Shown: piece by piece, positions 49,901 through 60,643 of the stretch
Numbering within the stretch: position 1 is the stretch's first letter
Layout of the letters: each line of letters opens with the position of its first letter
Source of the DNA: Eutreptiella sp. 'Long Island Sound 2002'
Lineage: Eukaryota > Euglenozoa > Euglenophyceae > Eutreptiales > Eutreptiaceae
Reading direction: 5' to 3'
Length of the DNA: 64,000 nt
Assembly (NCBI GenBank): GCA_964036045.1
Contig: OZ038395.1
Coordinates: 3,932,410 to 3,996,409 of the forward strand
The notes under the pieces: generated by a model
Databases searched by the model: none
What the model was told of the DNA's origin: nothing
The model's input: the letters and a program-made list of their open reading frames with translations, nothing else
Made by a program: the position numbers and the translations under genes

Positions 49901-50265
49901 GGACTTTTGGGCGTGTGTGGGTACACTGTGCTGACACACACATACTGATCCACACCTGAAGACCCGTAGTGATTGACGTCGATGATCCGCGTCCCTCCTT
50001 GCGGTTTGCTCGATGGCGGCGCCTGGGTGCGGATGTTGAGCAGCACCGTAAGATCCTGTCGTCGTCGCAGGCGAACATCGGCGCGGCTGCGGCGGAAGGT
50101 GCGGCGGTGGTACTCTTTGCCGTCCATGATGGCTTCGATGCCTGGGATGTCGGCAATCAGCAGGACACTGGCCGCATGCTTCTCGGACTTGCAATGTTTT
50201 TGGATGACATCGAACAGCTCATCCCCATGATGCGAACTGAAGCTGTCGTCCAAGTCCCGTAACAC
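46986..50265 (-). pseudogene. LINE part 1: unknown domain, APE endonuclease, RT start
   Basis: The frame from Met 50265 covers 1,093 codons before the G11 run and ends at a TGA 46906-46908 just beyond it. Residues 1-460 match nothing I recognise; they include CGEYLCGS, RWRMSCEEFL and several Trp/Cys-rich pieces. Residues about 467-670 form an APE-type endonuclease that nicks target DNA: FVNAQSL (Asn473), VCETW (Glu501), YILHMPH, GDWN (601-604) and THPMIIL (His660). RT begins near 950 (CTRPIIVESGVLRH). Motif A reads KLNQSNAYG, with Asn1031 (codon 47173-47175) where the catalytic Asp is expected. Motif B begins ASGVIQGGG at the G-run. A change of frame there continues into the next part. The motif A change predicts an inactive polymerase. 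Start choice is uncertain because of the satellite directly upstream. Confidence 0.8.
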
Positions 50266-50289
50266 GTTGCGTGCTCCAGCACCTGCGAA

Positions 50290-53200
50290 CCCGGTCCGTG
50301 GTGGTCCGTTGTGGTCCGTGGTGGTTCTTGGTGGTTCCTGGTGGTTCCTGGTGGTTCGTGGTGGTTCGTGGTGGTTCGTGGTGGTTCGTGGTGGTTCGTG
50401 GTGGTTCCTGGTGGTTCGTGGTGGTTCGTGGTGGTCCGTGGTGGTCCGTTGTGGTCCGTGGTGGTTCGTGGTGGTTCTTGGCGGTTGGTGGTGGTTCGTG
50501 GTGGTTCGTGGTGGTTCCTGGTATTTCGTGGTGGTTCGTGGTGCTTCGTGATGGTTCGTGGTGGTTCGTGGTGGTTTGTAGTGGTCCGTGGTGGTCTGTT
50601 GTGGTCCGTGGTGGTTCGTGGTGGTTCGTGGTGGTTCGTGGTGGTGCGTGGTGGTTCGTGGTGGTTCGTGGTGGTTCGTGCTTGTTCGTGGTGGTTTGTG
50701 GTGATTTGTGGTGGTTCGTGGTGGTTCGTGGTGGTCTGTGGTGGTCCGTTGTGGTCCCTGGTGGTTCGTGGTGGTTTTTGGTGGTTCGTAGTGATTCGTG
50801 GTGGTTCGTGGTGGTTCGTGGTGGTTCGTGGTGGTTCGTGGTGGTCCGTGGTGGTTCGTGGTGGTTTGTGGTGGTTTGTAGTGGTCCGTGGTGGTCTGTT
50901 GTGGTCCGTGGTGGTTCGTGGTGGTTCGTGGTGGTGCGTGGTGGTTCGTGGTGGTTCGTGGTGGTTCGTGCTTGTTCGTGGTGGTTTGTGGTGATTTGTG
51001 GTGGTTCGTGGTGGTTCGTGGTGGTCTGTGGTGGTCCGTTGTGGTCCCTGGTGGTTCGTGGTGGTTTGTGGTGGTTCGTAGTGATTCGTGGTGGTTCGTG
51101 GTGGTTCGTGGTGGCTCGTCGTGGTTCGTGGTGGTTCGTGGTGGTTCGTGGTGGTTCGTGGTGGTTCGTGGTGGTTTGTGGTGGTTCGTGGTGGTCCTTG
51201 GCGGTTGGTGGTGGTTCGTGGTGGTTCGTGGTGGTTCCTGGTATTTCGTGGTGGTTCGTGGTGCTTCGTGATGGTACGTGGTGGTTCGTGGTGGTTCGTG
51301 GTGGTTCCTGGTGGTTCGTGGTGGTTCGTGGTGGTTCGTGGTGGTTCGTGGTGGTTCGTGGTGGTCCGTGGTGGTTCGTGGTGGTTTGTGGTGGTTTGTA
51401 GTGGTCCGTGGTGGTCTGTTGTGGTCCGTGGTGGTTTGTGGTGGTTCGTGGTGGTTCGTGGTGGTGCGTGGTGGTTCGTGGTGGTTCGTGGTGGTTCGTG
51501 CTTGTTCGTGGTGGTTTGTGGTGATTTGTGGTGGTTCGTGGTGGTTCGTGGTGGTCTGTGGTGGTCCGTTGTGGTCCCTGGTGGTTCGTGGTGGTTTGTG
51601 GTGGTTCGTAGTGATTCGTGGTGGTTCGTGGTGGTTCGTGGTGGCTCGTCGTGGTTCGTGGTGGTTCGTGGTGGTTCGTGGTGGTTCGTGGTGGTTCGTG
51701 GTGGTTTGTGGTGGTTCGTGGTGGTCCGTGGTGGTCCGTGGTGGTCCGTTGTGGTCCGTGGTGGTTCGTGGTGGTTCTTGGCGGTTCGTGGTGGTTCGTG
51801 GTGGTTCGTGGTGGTTCCTGGTATTTCGTGGTGGTTCGTGGTGCTTCGTGATGGTTCGTGGTGGTTCGTGGTGGTTCGTGGTGGTTTCTGGTGGTTCGTG
51901 GTGGTTCGTGGTGGTTCGTGTTGTTTCCCGGTGGTCCGTGGTGGTTCGTGGTGGTTTGTGGTGGTTTGTAGTGGTCCGTGGTGGTCTGTTGTGGTCCGTG
52001 GTGGTTCGTGGTGGTTCGTGATGGTTCTTGGTGGTGCGTGGTGGTTCGTGGTGGTTCGTGCTTGTTCGTGGTGGTTTGTGGTGATTTGTGGTGGTTCGTG
52101 GTGGTTCGTGGTGGTCTGTGGTGGTCCGTTGTGGTCCCTGGTGGTTCGTGGTGGTTTGTGGTGGTTCGTAGGGATTCGTGGTGGTTCGTGGTGGTTCGTG
52201 GTGGCTCGTCGTGGTTCGTGGTGGTTCGTGGTGGTTCGTGGTGGTTTGTGGTGGTTTGTGGTGGTTCGTGGTGGTTCCTGGTGGTTAGTGGTGGGTCGTG
52301 GTGGTTCGCCGTGGTTCGTGGTGGTTCGTGGTGGTTCGTGGTGGTTCGTGGTGGTTCTTGGTATTTCGTGGTGGTTCGTGGTGCTTCGTGATGGTTCGTG
52401 GTGGTTCGTGGTGGTTCGTGGTGGTTCCTGGTGGTTCGTGGTGGTTCGTGGTGGTCCGTGGTGGTTCGTGGTGGTTTGTGGTGGTTTGTAGTGGTCCGTG
52501 GTGGTCTGTTGTGGTCCGTGGTGGTTCGTGGTGGTTCGTGATGGTTCTTGGTGGTGCGTGGTGGTTCGTGGTGGTTCGTGCTTGTTCGTGGTGGTTTGTG
52601 GTGATTTGTGGTGGTTTGTGGTGATTCGTGGTGGTCTGTGGTGGTCCGTTGTGGTCCCTGGTGGTTCGTGGTGGTTTGTGGTGGTTCGTAGTGATTCGTG
52701 GTGGTTCGTGGTGGTTCGTGGTGGCTCGTCGTGGTTCGTGGTGGTTCGTGGTGGTTTGTGGTGGTTTGTGGTGGTTCGTTGTTTTTCTTGGTGGTTAGTG
52801 GTGGGTTGTGGTGGTTCGTGGTGGTTCGTGGTGGTTTGTGGTGGTTCGTGGTGGTTCGTGGTGGTTCGTGGTTGTTCGTGGTGGTTCGTGGTGGTTCGTG
52901 GTGGTTCGTGGTGGTTCGTGGTGGTTCGTGGTGGTTCGTGGTTGTTCGTGGTTGTTCGTGGTGGTTCGTGGTGGTTCGTGGTTGTTCGTGGTGGTTCATG
53001 GTGGTTCGTGGTGGTTCGTGGAGGTCCCTGGTGGTTCGTGGTGGTTCGTGGTGGTTCGTGGTGGTTCTTGGTGGTTCGTGGTGATTCGTGGTGGTTTGTG
53101 GTGGTTCGTGGTGGTCCGTGGTGGTCCGTGGTGGTTCTTGGCGGTCGGTGGTGGTTCGTGGTGGTTCGTGTTGGTTCCTGGTGGTTCGTGGTGGTTGGTG

Positions 53201-56200
53201 GTGGTTCGTGGTGGTTCGTGGTGGTTCCTGATGGTTCGTGGTGGTTCGTGGTGGTTCGTGGTGGTTCGTAGTGGTTCGTGGTGGTCCATGGTGGTTCGTG
53301 GTGGTTCGTAGTGGTTTGTGGTGGTTTGTAGTGGTCCGTGGTGGTCCGTTGTGGTCCGTGGTGGTTCGTGGTGGTTCGTGGTGGTTCGTGGTGGTTCGTG
53401 GTGGTTCGTGGTGGTTCCTGATGGTTCGTGGTGGTTCGTGGTGGTTCGTGGTGGTTCGTGGTTGTTCGTGGTGGTTTGTGGTGATTCGTGGTGGTTCGTG
53501 GTGGTCTGTGGTGGTCCGTTGTGGTCCCTGGTGGTTCGTGCTGGTTCGTGGTGGTTCGTGGTGGTCCGTGGTGGTTCCTGGTGGTTTGTGGTGGTTTGTG
53601 GTGGTTCGTGGTGGTTCATGGTGGTTCGTGGTGGTTCGTGGTGGTTCGTGGTGGTTCGTGGTGGTTCCTGGTGGTTCGTGGTGGTTCGTGGTGGTTCGTG
53701 GTTGTTCGTGGTGGTTCGTGGTGGTTCGTGGTGGTTCGTGGTGGTCCGTGGTGGTCCCTGGTGGTTCGTGCTGGTTCGTGGTGGTTCGTGCTTGTTCGTG
53801 GTGGTTTGTGGTGATTTGTGGTGGTTCGTGGTGGTTCGTGGTGGTCTGTGGTGGTCCGTTGTGGTCCCTGGTGGTTCGTGGTGGTTTGTGGTGGTTCGTA
53901 GGGATTCGTGGTGGTTCGTGGTGGTTCGCGGTGGCTCGTCGTGGTTCGTGGTGGTTCGTGGTGGTTCGTGGTGGTTTGTGGTGGTTTGTGGTGGTTCGTG
54001 GTGGTTCCTGGTGGTTAGTGGTGGGTCGTGGTGGTTCGTGGTGGTTCGTGGTGGTTCGTGGTGGTTCGTGGTGGTTCGTGGTGGTTCTGGGTATTTCGTG
54101 GTGGTTCGTGGTGCTTCGTGATGGTTCGTGGTGGTTCGTGGTGGTTCGTGGTGGTTCCTGGTGGTTCGTGGTGGTTCGTGGTGGTTCGTGGTGGTTCTTG
54201 GTGGTTCGTGGTGATTCGTGGTGGTTTGTGGTGGTTCGTGGTGGTCCGTGGTGGTCCGTGGTGGTTCTTGGCGGTCGGTGGTGGTTCGTGGTGGTTCGTG
54301 TTGGTTCCTGGTGGTTCGTGGTGGTTGGTGGTGGTTCGTGGTGGTTCGTGGTGGTTCCTGATGGTTCGTGGTGGTTCGTGGTGGTTCGTGGTGGTTCGTA
54401 GTGGTTCGTGGTGGTCCATGGTGGTTCGTGGTGGTTCGTGGTGGTTTGTGGTGGTTTGTAGTGGTCCGTGGTGGTCCGTTGTGGTCCGTGGTGGTTCGTG
54501 GTGGTTCGTGGTGGTTCGTGGTGGTTCGTGGTGGTTCGTGGTGGTTCCTGATGGTTCGTGGTGGTTCGTGGTGGTTCGTGGTTGTTCGTGGTGGTTTGTG
54601 GTGATTCGTGGTGGTTCGTGGTGGTCTGTGGTGGTCCGTTGTGGTCCCTGGTGGTTCGTGCTGGTTCGTGGTGGTTCGTGGTGGTTCGTGGTGGTCCGTG
54701 GTGGTTCCTGGTGGTTTGTGGTGGTTTGTGGTGGTTCGTGGTGGTTCCTGATGGTTCGTGGTGGTTCGTGGTGGTTCGTGGTGGTTCGTAGTGGTTCGTG
54801 GTGGTCCATGGTGGTTCGTGGTGGTTCGTGGTGGTTCGTGGTGGTTCGTGGTGGTTCGTGGTGGTTCGTGGTGGTTCCTGGTGGTTCGTGGTGGTTCGTG
54901 GTGGTTCGTGGTTGTTCGTGGTGGTTCGTGGTGGTTCGTGGTGGTTTGTGGTGGTTCGTGGTGGTTCGTGGCGGTTCGTGGTGGTTCGTGGTGGTTCGTA
55001 GTGATTCGTGGTGGTTCGTGGTGGTTCGTGGTGGCTCGTCGTGGTTCGTGGTGGTTCGTGGTGGTTCGTGGTGGTTCGTGGTGGTTCGTGGTGGTTTGTG
55101 GTGGTTCGTGGTGGTCCGTGGTGGTCCGTGGTGGTCCGTTGTGGTCCGTGGTGGTTCGTGGTGGTTCTTGGCGGTTCGTGGTGGTTCGTGGTGGTTCGTG
55201 GTGGTTCCTGGTATTTCGTGGTGGTTCGTGGTGCTTCGTGATGGTTCGTGGTGGTTCGTGGTGGTTCGTGGTGGTTTCTGGTGGTTCGTGGTGGTTCGTG
55301 GTGGTTCGTGTTGTTTCCCGGTGGTCCGTGGTGGTTCGTGGTGGTTTGTGGTGGTTCGTGGTGGTTCGTGGTGGTTCGTGTTGTTTCCCGGTGGTCCGTG
55401 GTGGTTCGTGGTGGTTTGTGGTGGTTCGTAGTGGTCCGTGGTGGTCTGTTGTGGTCCGTGGTGGTTCGTGGTGGTTCGTGATGGTTCTTGGTGGTGCGTG
55501 GTGGTTCGTGGTGGTCTGTGGTGGTCCGTTGTGGTCCCTGGTGGTTCGTGGTGGTTTGTGGTGGTTCGTAGGGATTCGTGGTGGTTCGTGGTGGTTCGTG
55601 GTGGCTCGTCGTGGTTCGTGGTGGTTCGTGGTGGTTCGTGGTGGTTTGTGGTGGTTTGTGGTGGTTCGTGGTGGTTCCTGGTGGTTAGTGGTGGGTCGTG
55701 GTGGTTCGTGGTGGTTCGTGGTGGTTCGTGGTGGTTCGTGGTGGTTCGTGGTGGTTCTTGGTATTTCGTGGTGGTTCATGGTGCTTCGTGATGGTTCGTG
55801 GTGGTTCGTGGTGGTTCGTGGTGGTTCCTGGTGGTTCGTGGTGGTTCGTGGTGGTCCGTGGTGGTTCGTGGTGGTTTGTGGTGGTTTGTAGTGGTCCGTG
55901 GTGGTCTGTTGTGGTCCGTGGTGGTTCGTGGTGGTTCGTGATGGTTCTTGGTGGTGCGTGGTGGTTCGTGGTGGTTCGTGCTTGTTCGTGGTGGTTTGTG
56001 GTGATTTGTGGTGGTTTGTGGTGATTCGTGGTGGTCTGTGGTGGTCCGTTGTGGTCCCTGGTGGTTCGTGGTGGTTTGTGGTGGTTCGTAGTGATTCGTG
56101 GTGGTTCGTGGTGGTTCGTGGTGGCTCGTCGTGGTTCGTGGTGGTTCGTGGTGGTTTGTGGTGGTTTGTGGTGGTTCGTTGTGTTTCCTGGTGGTTAGTG

Positions 56201-59200
56201 GTGGGTTGTGGTGGTTCGTGGTGGTTCGTGGTGGTTTGTGGTGGTTCGTGGTGGTTCGTGGTGGTTCGTGGTTGTTCGTGGTGGTTCGTGGTGGTTCGTG
56301 GTGGTTCGTGGTGGTTCGTGGTGGTTCGTGGTGGTTCGTGGTTGTTCGTGGTTGTTCGTGGTGGTTCGTGGTGGTTCGTGGTTGTTCGTGGTGGTTCGTG
56401 GTGGTTCGTGGTGGTTCGTGGAGGTCCCTGGTGGTTCGTGGTGGTTCGTGGTGGTTCGTGGTGGTTCTTGGTGGTTCGTGGTGATTCGTGGTGGTTTGTG
56501 GTGGTTCGTGGTGGTCCGTGGTGGTCCGTGGTGGTTCTTGGCGGTCGGTGGTGGTTCGTGGTGGTTCGTGTTGGTTCCTGGTGGTTCGTGGTGGTTGGTG
56601 GTGGTTCGTGGTGGTTCGTGGTGGTTCCTGATGGTTCGTGGTGGTTCGTGGTGGTTCGTGGTGGTTCGTAGTGGTTCGTGGTGGTCCATGGTGGTTCGTG
56701 GTGGTTCGTAGTGGTTTGTGGTGGTTTGTAGTGGTCCGTGGTGGTCCGTTGTGGTCCGTGGTGGTTCGTGGTGGTTCGTGGTGGTTCGTGGTGGTTCGTG
56801 GTGGTTCGTGGTGGTTCCTGATGGTTCGTGGTGGTTCGTGGTGGTTCGTGGTGGTTCGTGGTTGTTCGTGGTGGTTTGTGGTGATTCGTGGTGGTTCGTG
56901 GTGGTCCGTGGTGGTCCGTTGTGGTCCCTGGTGGTTCGTGCTGGTTCGTGGTGGTTCGTGGTGGTCCGTGGTGGTTCCTGGTGGTTTGTGGTGGTTTGTG
57001 GTGGTTCGTGGTGGTTCATGGTGGTTCGTGGTGGTTCGTGGTGGTTCGTGGTGGTTCGTGGTGGTTCCTGGTGGTTCGTGGTGGTTCGTGGTGGTTCGTG
57101 GTTGTTCGTGGTGGTTCGTGGTGGTTCGTGGTGGTTCGTGGTGGTGCGTGGTGGTTCGTGGTGGTTCGTGGCGGTTCGTGGTGGTTCGTGGTGGTTCGTA
57201 GTGGTTCGTGGTGGTCCATGGTGGTTCGTGGTGGTTCGTGGTGGTTTGTGGTGGTTTGTAGTGGTTCGTGGTGGTTTGTGGTGATTCGTGGTTGTTCGTG
57301 GTGGTTCGTGGTGGTTCGTGGTGGTTCGTGGTGGTTCGTGGTGGTTCGTGGTGGTTCGTGGTGGTTCTTGGTGGTTCGTGGTGATTCGTGGTGGTTTGTG
57401 GTGGTTCGTGGTGGTCCGTGGTGGTCCGTGGTGGTTCTTGGCGGTCGGTGGTGGTTCGTGGTGGTTCGTGTTGGTTCCTGGTGGTTCGTGGTGGTTGGTG
57501 GTGGTTCGTGGTGGTTCGTGGTGGTTCCTGATGGTTCGTGGTGGTTCGTGGTGGTTCGTGGTGGTTCGTAGTGGTTCGTGGTGGTCCATGGTGGTTCGTG
57601 GTGGTTCGTGGTGGTTTGTGGTGGTTTGTAGTGGTCCGTGGTGGTCCGTTGTGGTCCGTGGTGGTTCGTGGTGGTTCGTGGTGGTTCGTGGTGGTTCGTG
57701 GTGGTTCGTGGTGGTTCCTGATGGTTCGTGGTGGTTCGTGGTGGTTCGTGGTTGTTCGTGGTGGTTTGTGGTGATTCGTGGTGGTTCGTGGTGGTCTGTG
57801 GTGGTCCGTTGTGGTCCCTGGTGGTTCGTGCTGGTTCGTGGTGGTTCGTGGTGGTTCGTGGTGGTCCGTGGTGGTTCCTGGTGGTTTGTGGTGGTTTGTG
57901 GTGGTTCGTGGTGGTTCCTGATGGTTCGTGGTGGTTCGTGGTGGTTCGTGGTGGTTCGTAGTGGTTCGTGGTGGTCCATGGTGGTTCGTGGTGGTTCGTG
58001 GTGGTTCGTGGTGGTTCGTGGTGGTTCGTGGTGGTTCGTGGTGGTTCGTGGTGGTTCCTGGTGGTTCGTGGTGGTTCGTGGTGGTTCGTGGTTGTTCGTG
58101 GTGGTTCGTGGTGGTTCGTGGTGGTTCGTGGTGGTGCGTGGTGGTTCGTGGTGGTTCGTGGCGGTTCGTGGTGGTTCGTGGTGGTTCGTAGTGGTTCGTG
58201 GTGGTCCATGGTGGTTCGTGGTGGTTCGTGGTGGTTTGTGGTGGTTTGTAGTGGTTCGTGGTGGTTTGTGGTGATTCGTGGTGGTTCGTGGTGGTCTGTG
58301 GTGGTCCGTTGTGGTCCCTGGTGGTTCGTGCTGGTTCGTGGTGGTTCGTGGTGGTTCGTGGTGGTTCGTGGTGGTTCGTGGTGGTTTGTGGTGGTTCCTG
58401 GTGGTCCGTGGTGGTCCGTGGTGGTTCTTGGCGGTCGGTGGTGGTTCGTGGTGGTTCGTGTTGGTTCCTGGTGGTTCGTGGTGGTTGGTGGTGGTTCGTG
58501 GTGGTTCGTGGTGGTTCCTGATGGTTCGTGGTGGTTTGTGGTGGTTCGTGGTGGTTCGTAGTGGTTCGTGGTGGTCCATGGTGGTTCGTGGTGGTTCGTG
58601 GTGGTTTGTGGTGGTTTGTAGTGGTCCGTGGTGGTCCGTTGTGGTCCGTGGTGGTTCGTGGTGGTTCGTGGTGGTTCGTGGTGGTTCGTGGTGGTTCGTG
58701 GTGGTTCCTGATGGTTCGTGGTGGTTCGTGGTGGTTCGTGGTTGTTCGTGGTGGTTTGTGGTGATTCGTGGTGGTTCGTGGTGGTCTGTGGTGGTCCGTT
58801 GTGGTCCCTGGTGGTTCGTGCTGGTTCGTGCTGGTTCGTGGTGGTTCGTGGTGGTCCGTGGTGGTTCCTGGTGGTTTGTGGTGGTTTGTGGTGGTTCGTG
58901 GTGGTTCATGGTGGTTCGTGGTGGTTCGTGGTGGTTCGTGGTGGTTCGTGGTGGTTCGTGGTGGTTCCTGGTGGTTCGTGGTGGTTCGTGGTTGTTCGTG
59001 GTGGTTCGTGGTGGTTCGTGGTGGTTCGTGGTGGTGCGTGGTGGTTCGTGGTGGTTCGTGGCGGTTCGTGGTGGTTCGTGGTGGTTCGTAGTGGTTCGTG
59101 GTGGTCCATGGTGGTTCGTGGTGGTTCGTGGTGGTTTGTGGTGGTTTGTAGTGGTTCGTGGTGGTTTGTGGTGATTCGTGGTGGTTCGTGGTGGTCTGTG

Positions 59201-59760
59201 GTGGTCCGTTGTGGTCCCTGGTGGTTCGTGCTGGTTCGTGGTGGTTCGTGGTGGTTCGTGGTGGTTCGTGGTGGTTCGTGGTGGTTCCTGATGGTTCGTG
59301 GTGGTTCGTGGTGGTTCGTGGTGGCTCGTGGTGGTTCCTGGTGGTTTGTGGTGGTTTGTGGTGGTTCGTGGTGGTTCATGGTGGTTCGTGGTGGTTCGTG
59401 GTGGTTCGTGGTGGTTCGTGGTGGTTCGTGGTGGTTCCTGGTGGTTCGTGGTGGTTCGTGGTGGTTCGTGGTGGTTCGTGGTGGTTCGTGGTGGTTCGTG
59501 GTGGTTCGTGGTGGTGCGTGGTGGTTCGTGGTGGTTCGTGGTGGTTCGTGGTGGTTCGTGGTGGTTCGTGGTGGTTCGTGGTGGTTCGTGGTGGTTCGTG
59601 GTGGTTCGTGGTGGTTCGTGGTGGTTCGTGGTGGTTCGTGGTGGTTCGTAGTGGTTCACGGTGGTTTGTGGTGGTTCGTGGCGGTTCGTGGCGGTTCGTG
59701 GTGGTTCGTGGTGGTTCGTGGTGGTTCGTGGTGGTTCCTGGCGGTTCGTGGTGGTTCGTG
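50290..59760 (-). repeat. 10-bp satellite array D, inverted, about 950 units
   Basis: A 9.5-kb array of GGTGGTTCGT on plus. It contains long near-identical blocks at spacings of about 3.4 kb (52498 against 55898 onward), 3.17 kb (54368 against 57538) and 0.99 kb (57538 against 58528), so it grew by segmental duplication of blocks. Every frame on both strands is open over hundreds of codons; none is called as a gene. The last 300 bp (about 59380-59650) are nearly pure consensus. Confidence 0.97.
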
Positions 59761-59761
59761 G

Positions 59762-60279
59762 CTACCGGGACGTGATGAGATCATGCACCCTGCACAATTA
59801 TTTTGCAACCGTATGGCTACCGGAAACTGATGAGATTATGAACAATTATTATGCACCCGTATGGCTACCGGAAACGGATGAGTTTATGCACCCTGCACAA
59901 TTATTATGCACCCGTATGGCTGCCGGAAACTGATGAGATTATGCACCCTGCATAATTATTATGCACCCGTATGGCTATCGGAAACTGATGAGATTATGCA
60001 CCCTGCATAATGATTATGCACCCGTATGGCTACCAGAGACTGATGAGATTATGCACCCTGCACAATTATTATGCACCCGTATGGCTACCGGAAACTGATG
60101 AGATTATGCACCCTGCAAAATTATGATGCACCCGTACGGCTACCGGAAACTGATGAGATTATGCACCCTGCACAATTATGATGCACCCGTATGGCTACCG
60201 GAAACTGATGAGATTATGCACCCTGCACAATTATTATGCACCCGTATGGCTACTGGAAACTGATGAGCTTATGCACCCT
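59762..60279 (-). repeat. 55-bp satellite, inverted, about 9.4 units
   Basis: Same unit as 5372-29940 in reverse orientation. It joins array D at GGCTACCGG (CCGGTAGCC in unit sense) and ends at ATGCACCCT where a 2,941-bp insert begins. One unit near 59825-59850 is shortened. Confidence 0.95.
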
Positions 60280-60293
60280 CCCTGTGTGCGCGC
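60280..60293 (+). repeat. Left terminal inverted repeat
   Basis: CCCTGTGTGCGCGC, pairing with 63207-63220 at 12 of 14 positions. Confidence 0.65.
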
Positions 60294-60643
60294 AATGGTG
60301 CATTTTTTCCATAGTGCGCGCAAACTTTGAAAAATATGACCTTTGTAGCGCGCCTATTGCGCGCGCTCCACCGCGCTATATTGTCCCGTTTTTCAAAACC
60401 TGAAAATGTTTCAAAACCATGCTTTTTCCAGTGTCCTGTGTTTCTCAAAAACCCCTTGTTGTTCAAAAACATTACCTGTTGCTCACCCATCCCAAGACAC
60501 ATGCATAAACACTTTCTGAAAGGTCTGAAAAGTGTGCAACACTACAGGTCCTCATGGGCAACAACAGCGTAGCGCGCGCAAAATATTTACAACGCGCGCT
60601 ATGGATCTTGCGGCGTGCGCTATACCAGGTATAGCGCGCACTA
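60294..60643. other. Non-coding part of insert with GCGCGC motifs
   Basis: Contains GCGCGC near 60320, 60352-60370 and 60575-60600, each usually next to TAG or CAA. On the minus strand CACTTTTCAG and CCTTTCAG near 60520-60535 look like 3' splice sites, and AACAGGTAATG near 60470 like a donor, so a short further exon may lie between them. I see no other coding sequence. Confidence 0.4.

Larger units (their letters stand above)
44241..50265 (-). mobile_element. LINE retrotransposon, nearly full coding region
   Basis: On the minus strand the order is: unknown N-terminal region, apurinic-type endonuclease, reverse transcriptase, RNase H and a C-terminal CCHC finger, as in I/Loa-like LINE groups. 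The coding region is split by one frame change (C11, 46986-46996) and one in-frame TAG (45813-45815). Upstream it runs into array D within about 25 bp of the first Met, so the 5' UTR is missing or replaced by satellite. Downstream, array C lies 1 kb away. Its sense strand is again the CCACCACGAA strand of the satellites. Confidence 0.85.

Noticed and set aside
50219-59830. Giant His/Pro/Thr or Trp/Val/Gly repeat proteins up to 1,154 codons
   Set aside because: Same cause: the array is open in every frame, with no independent sign of coding selection.
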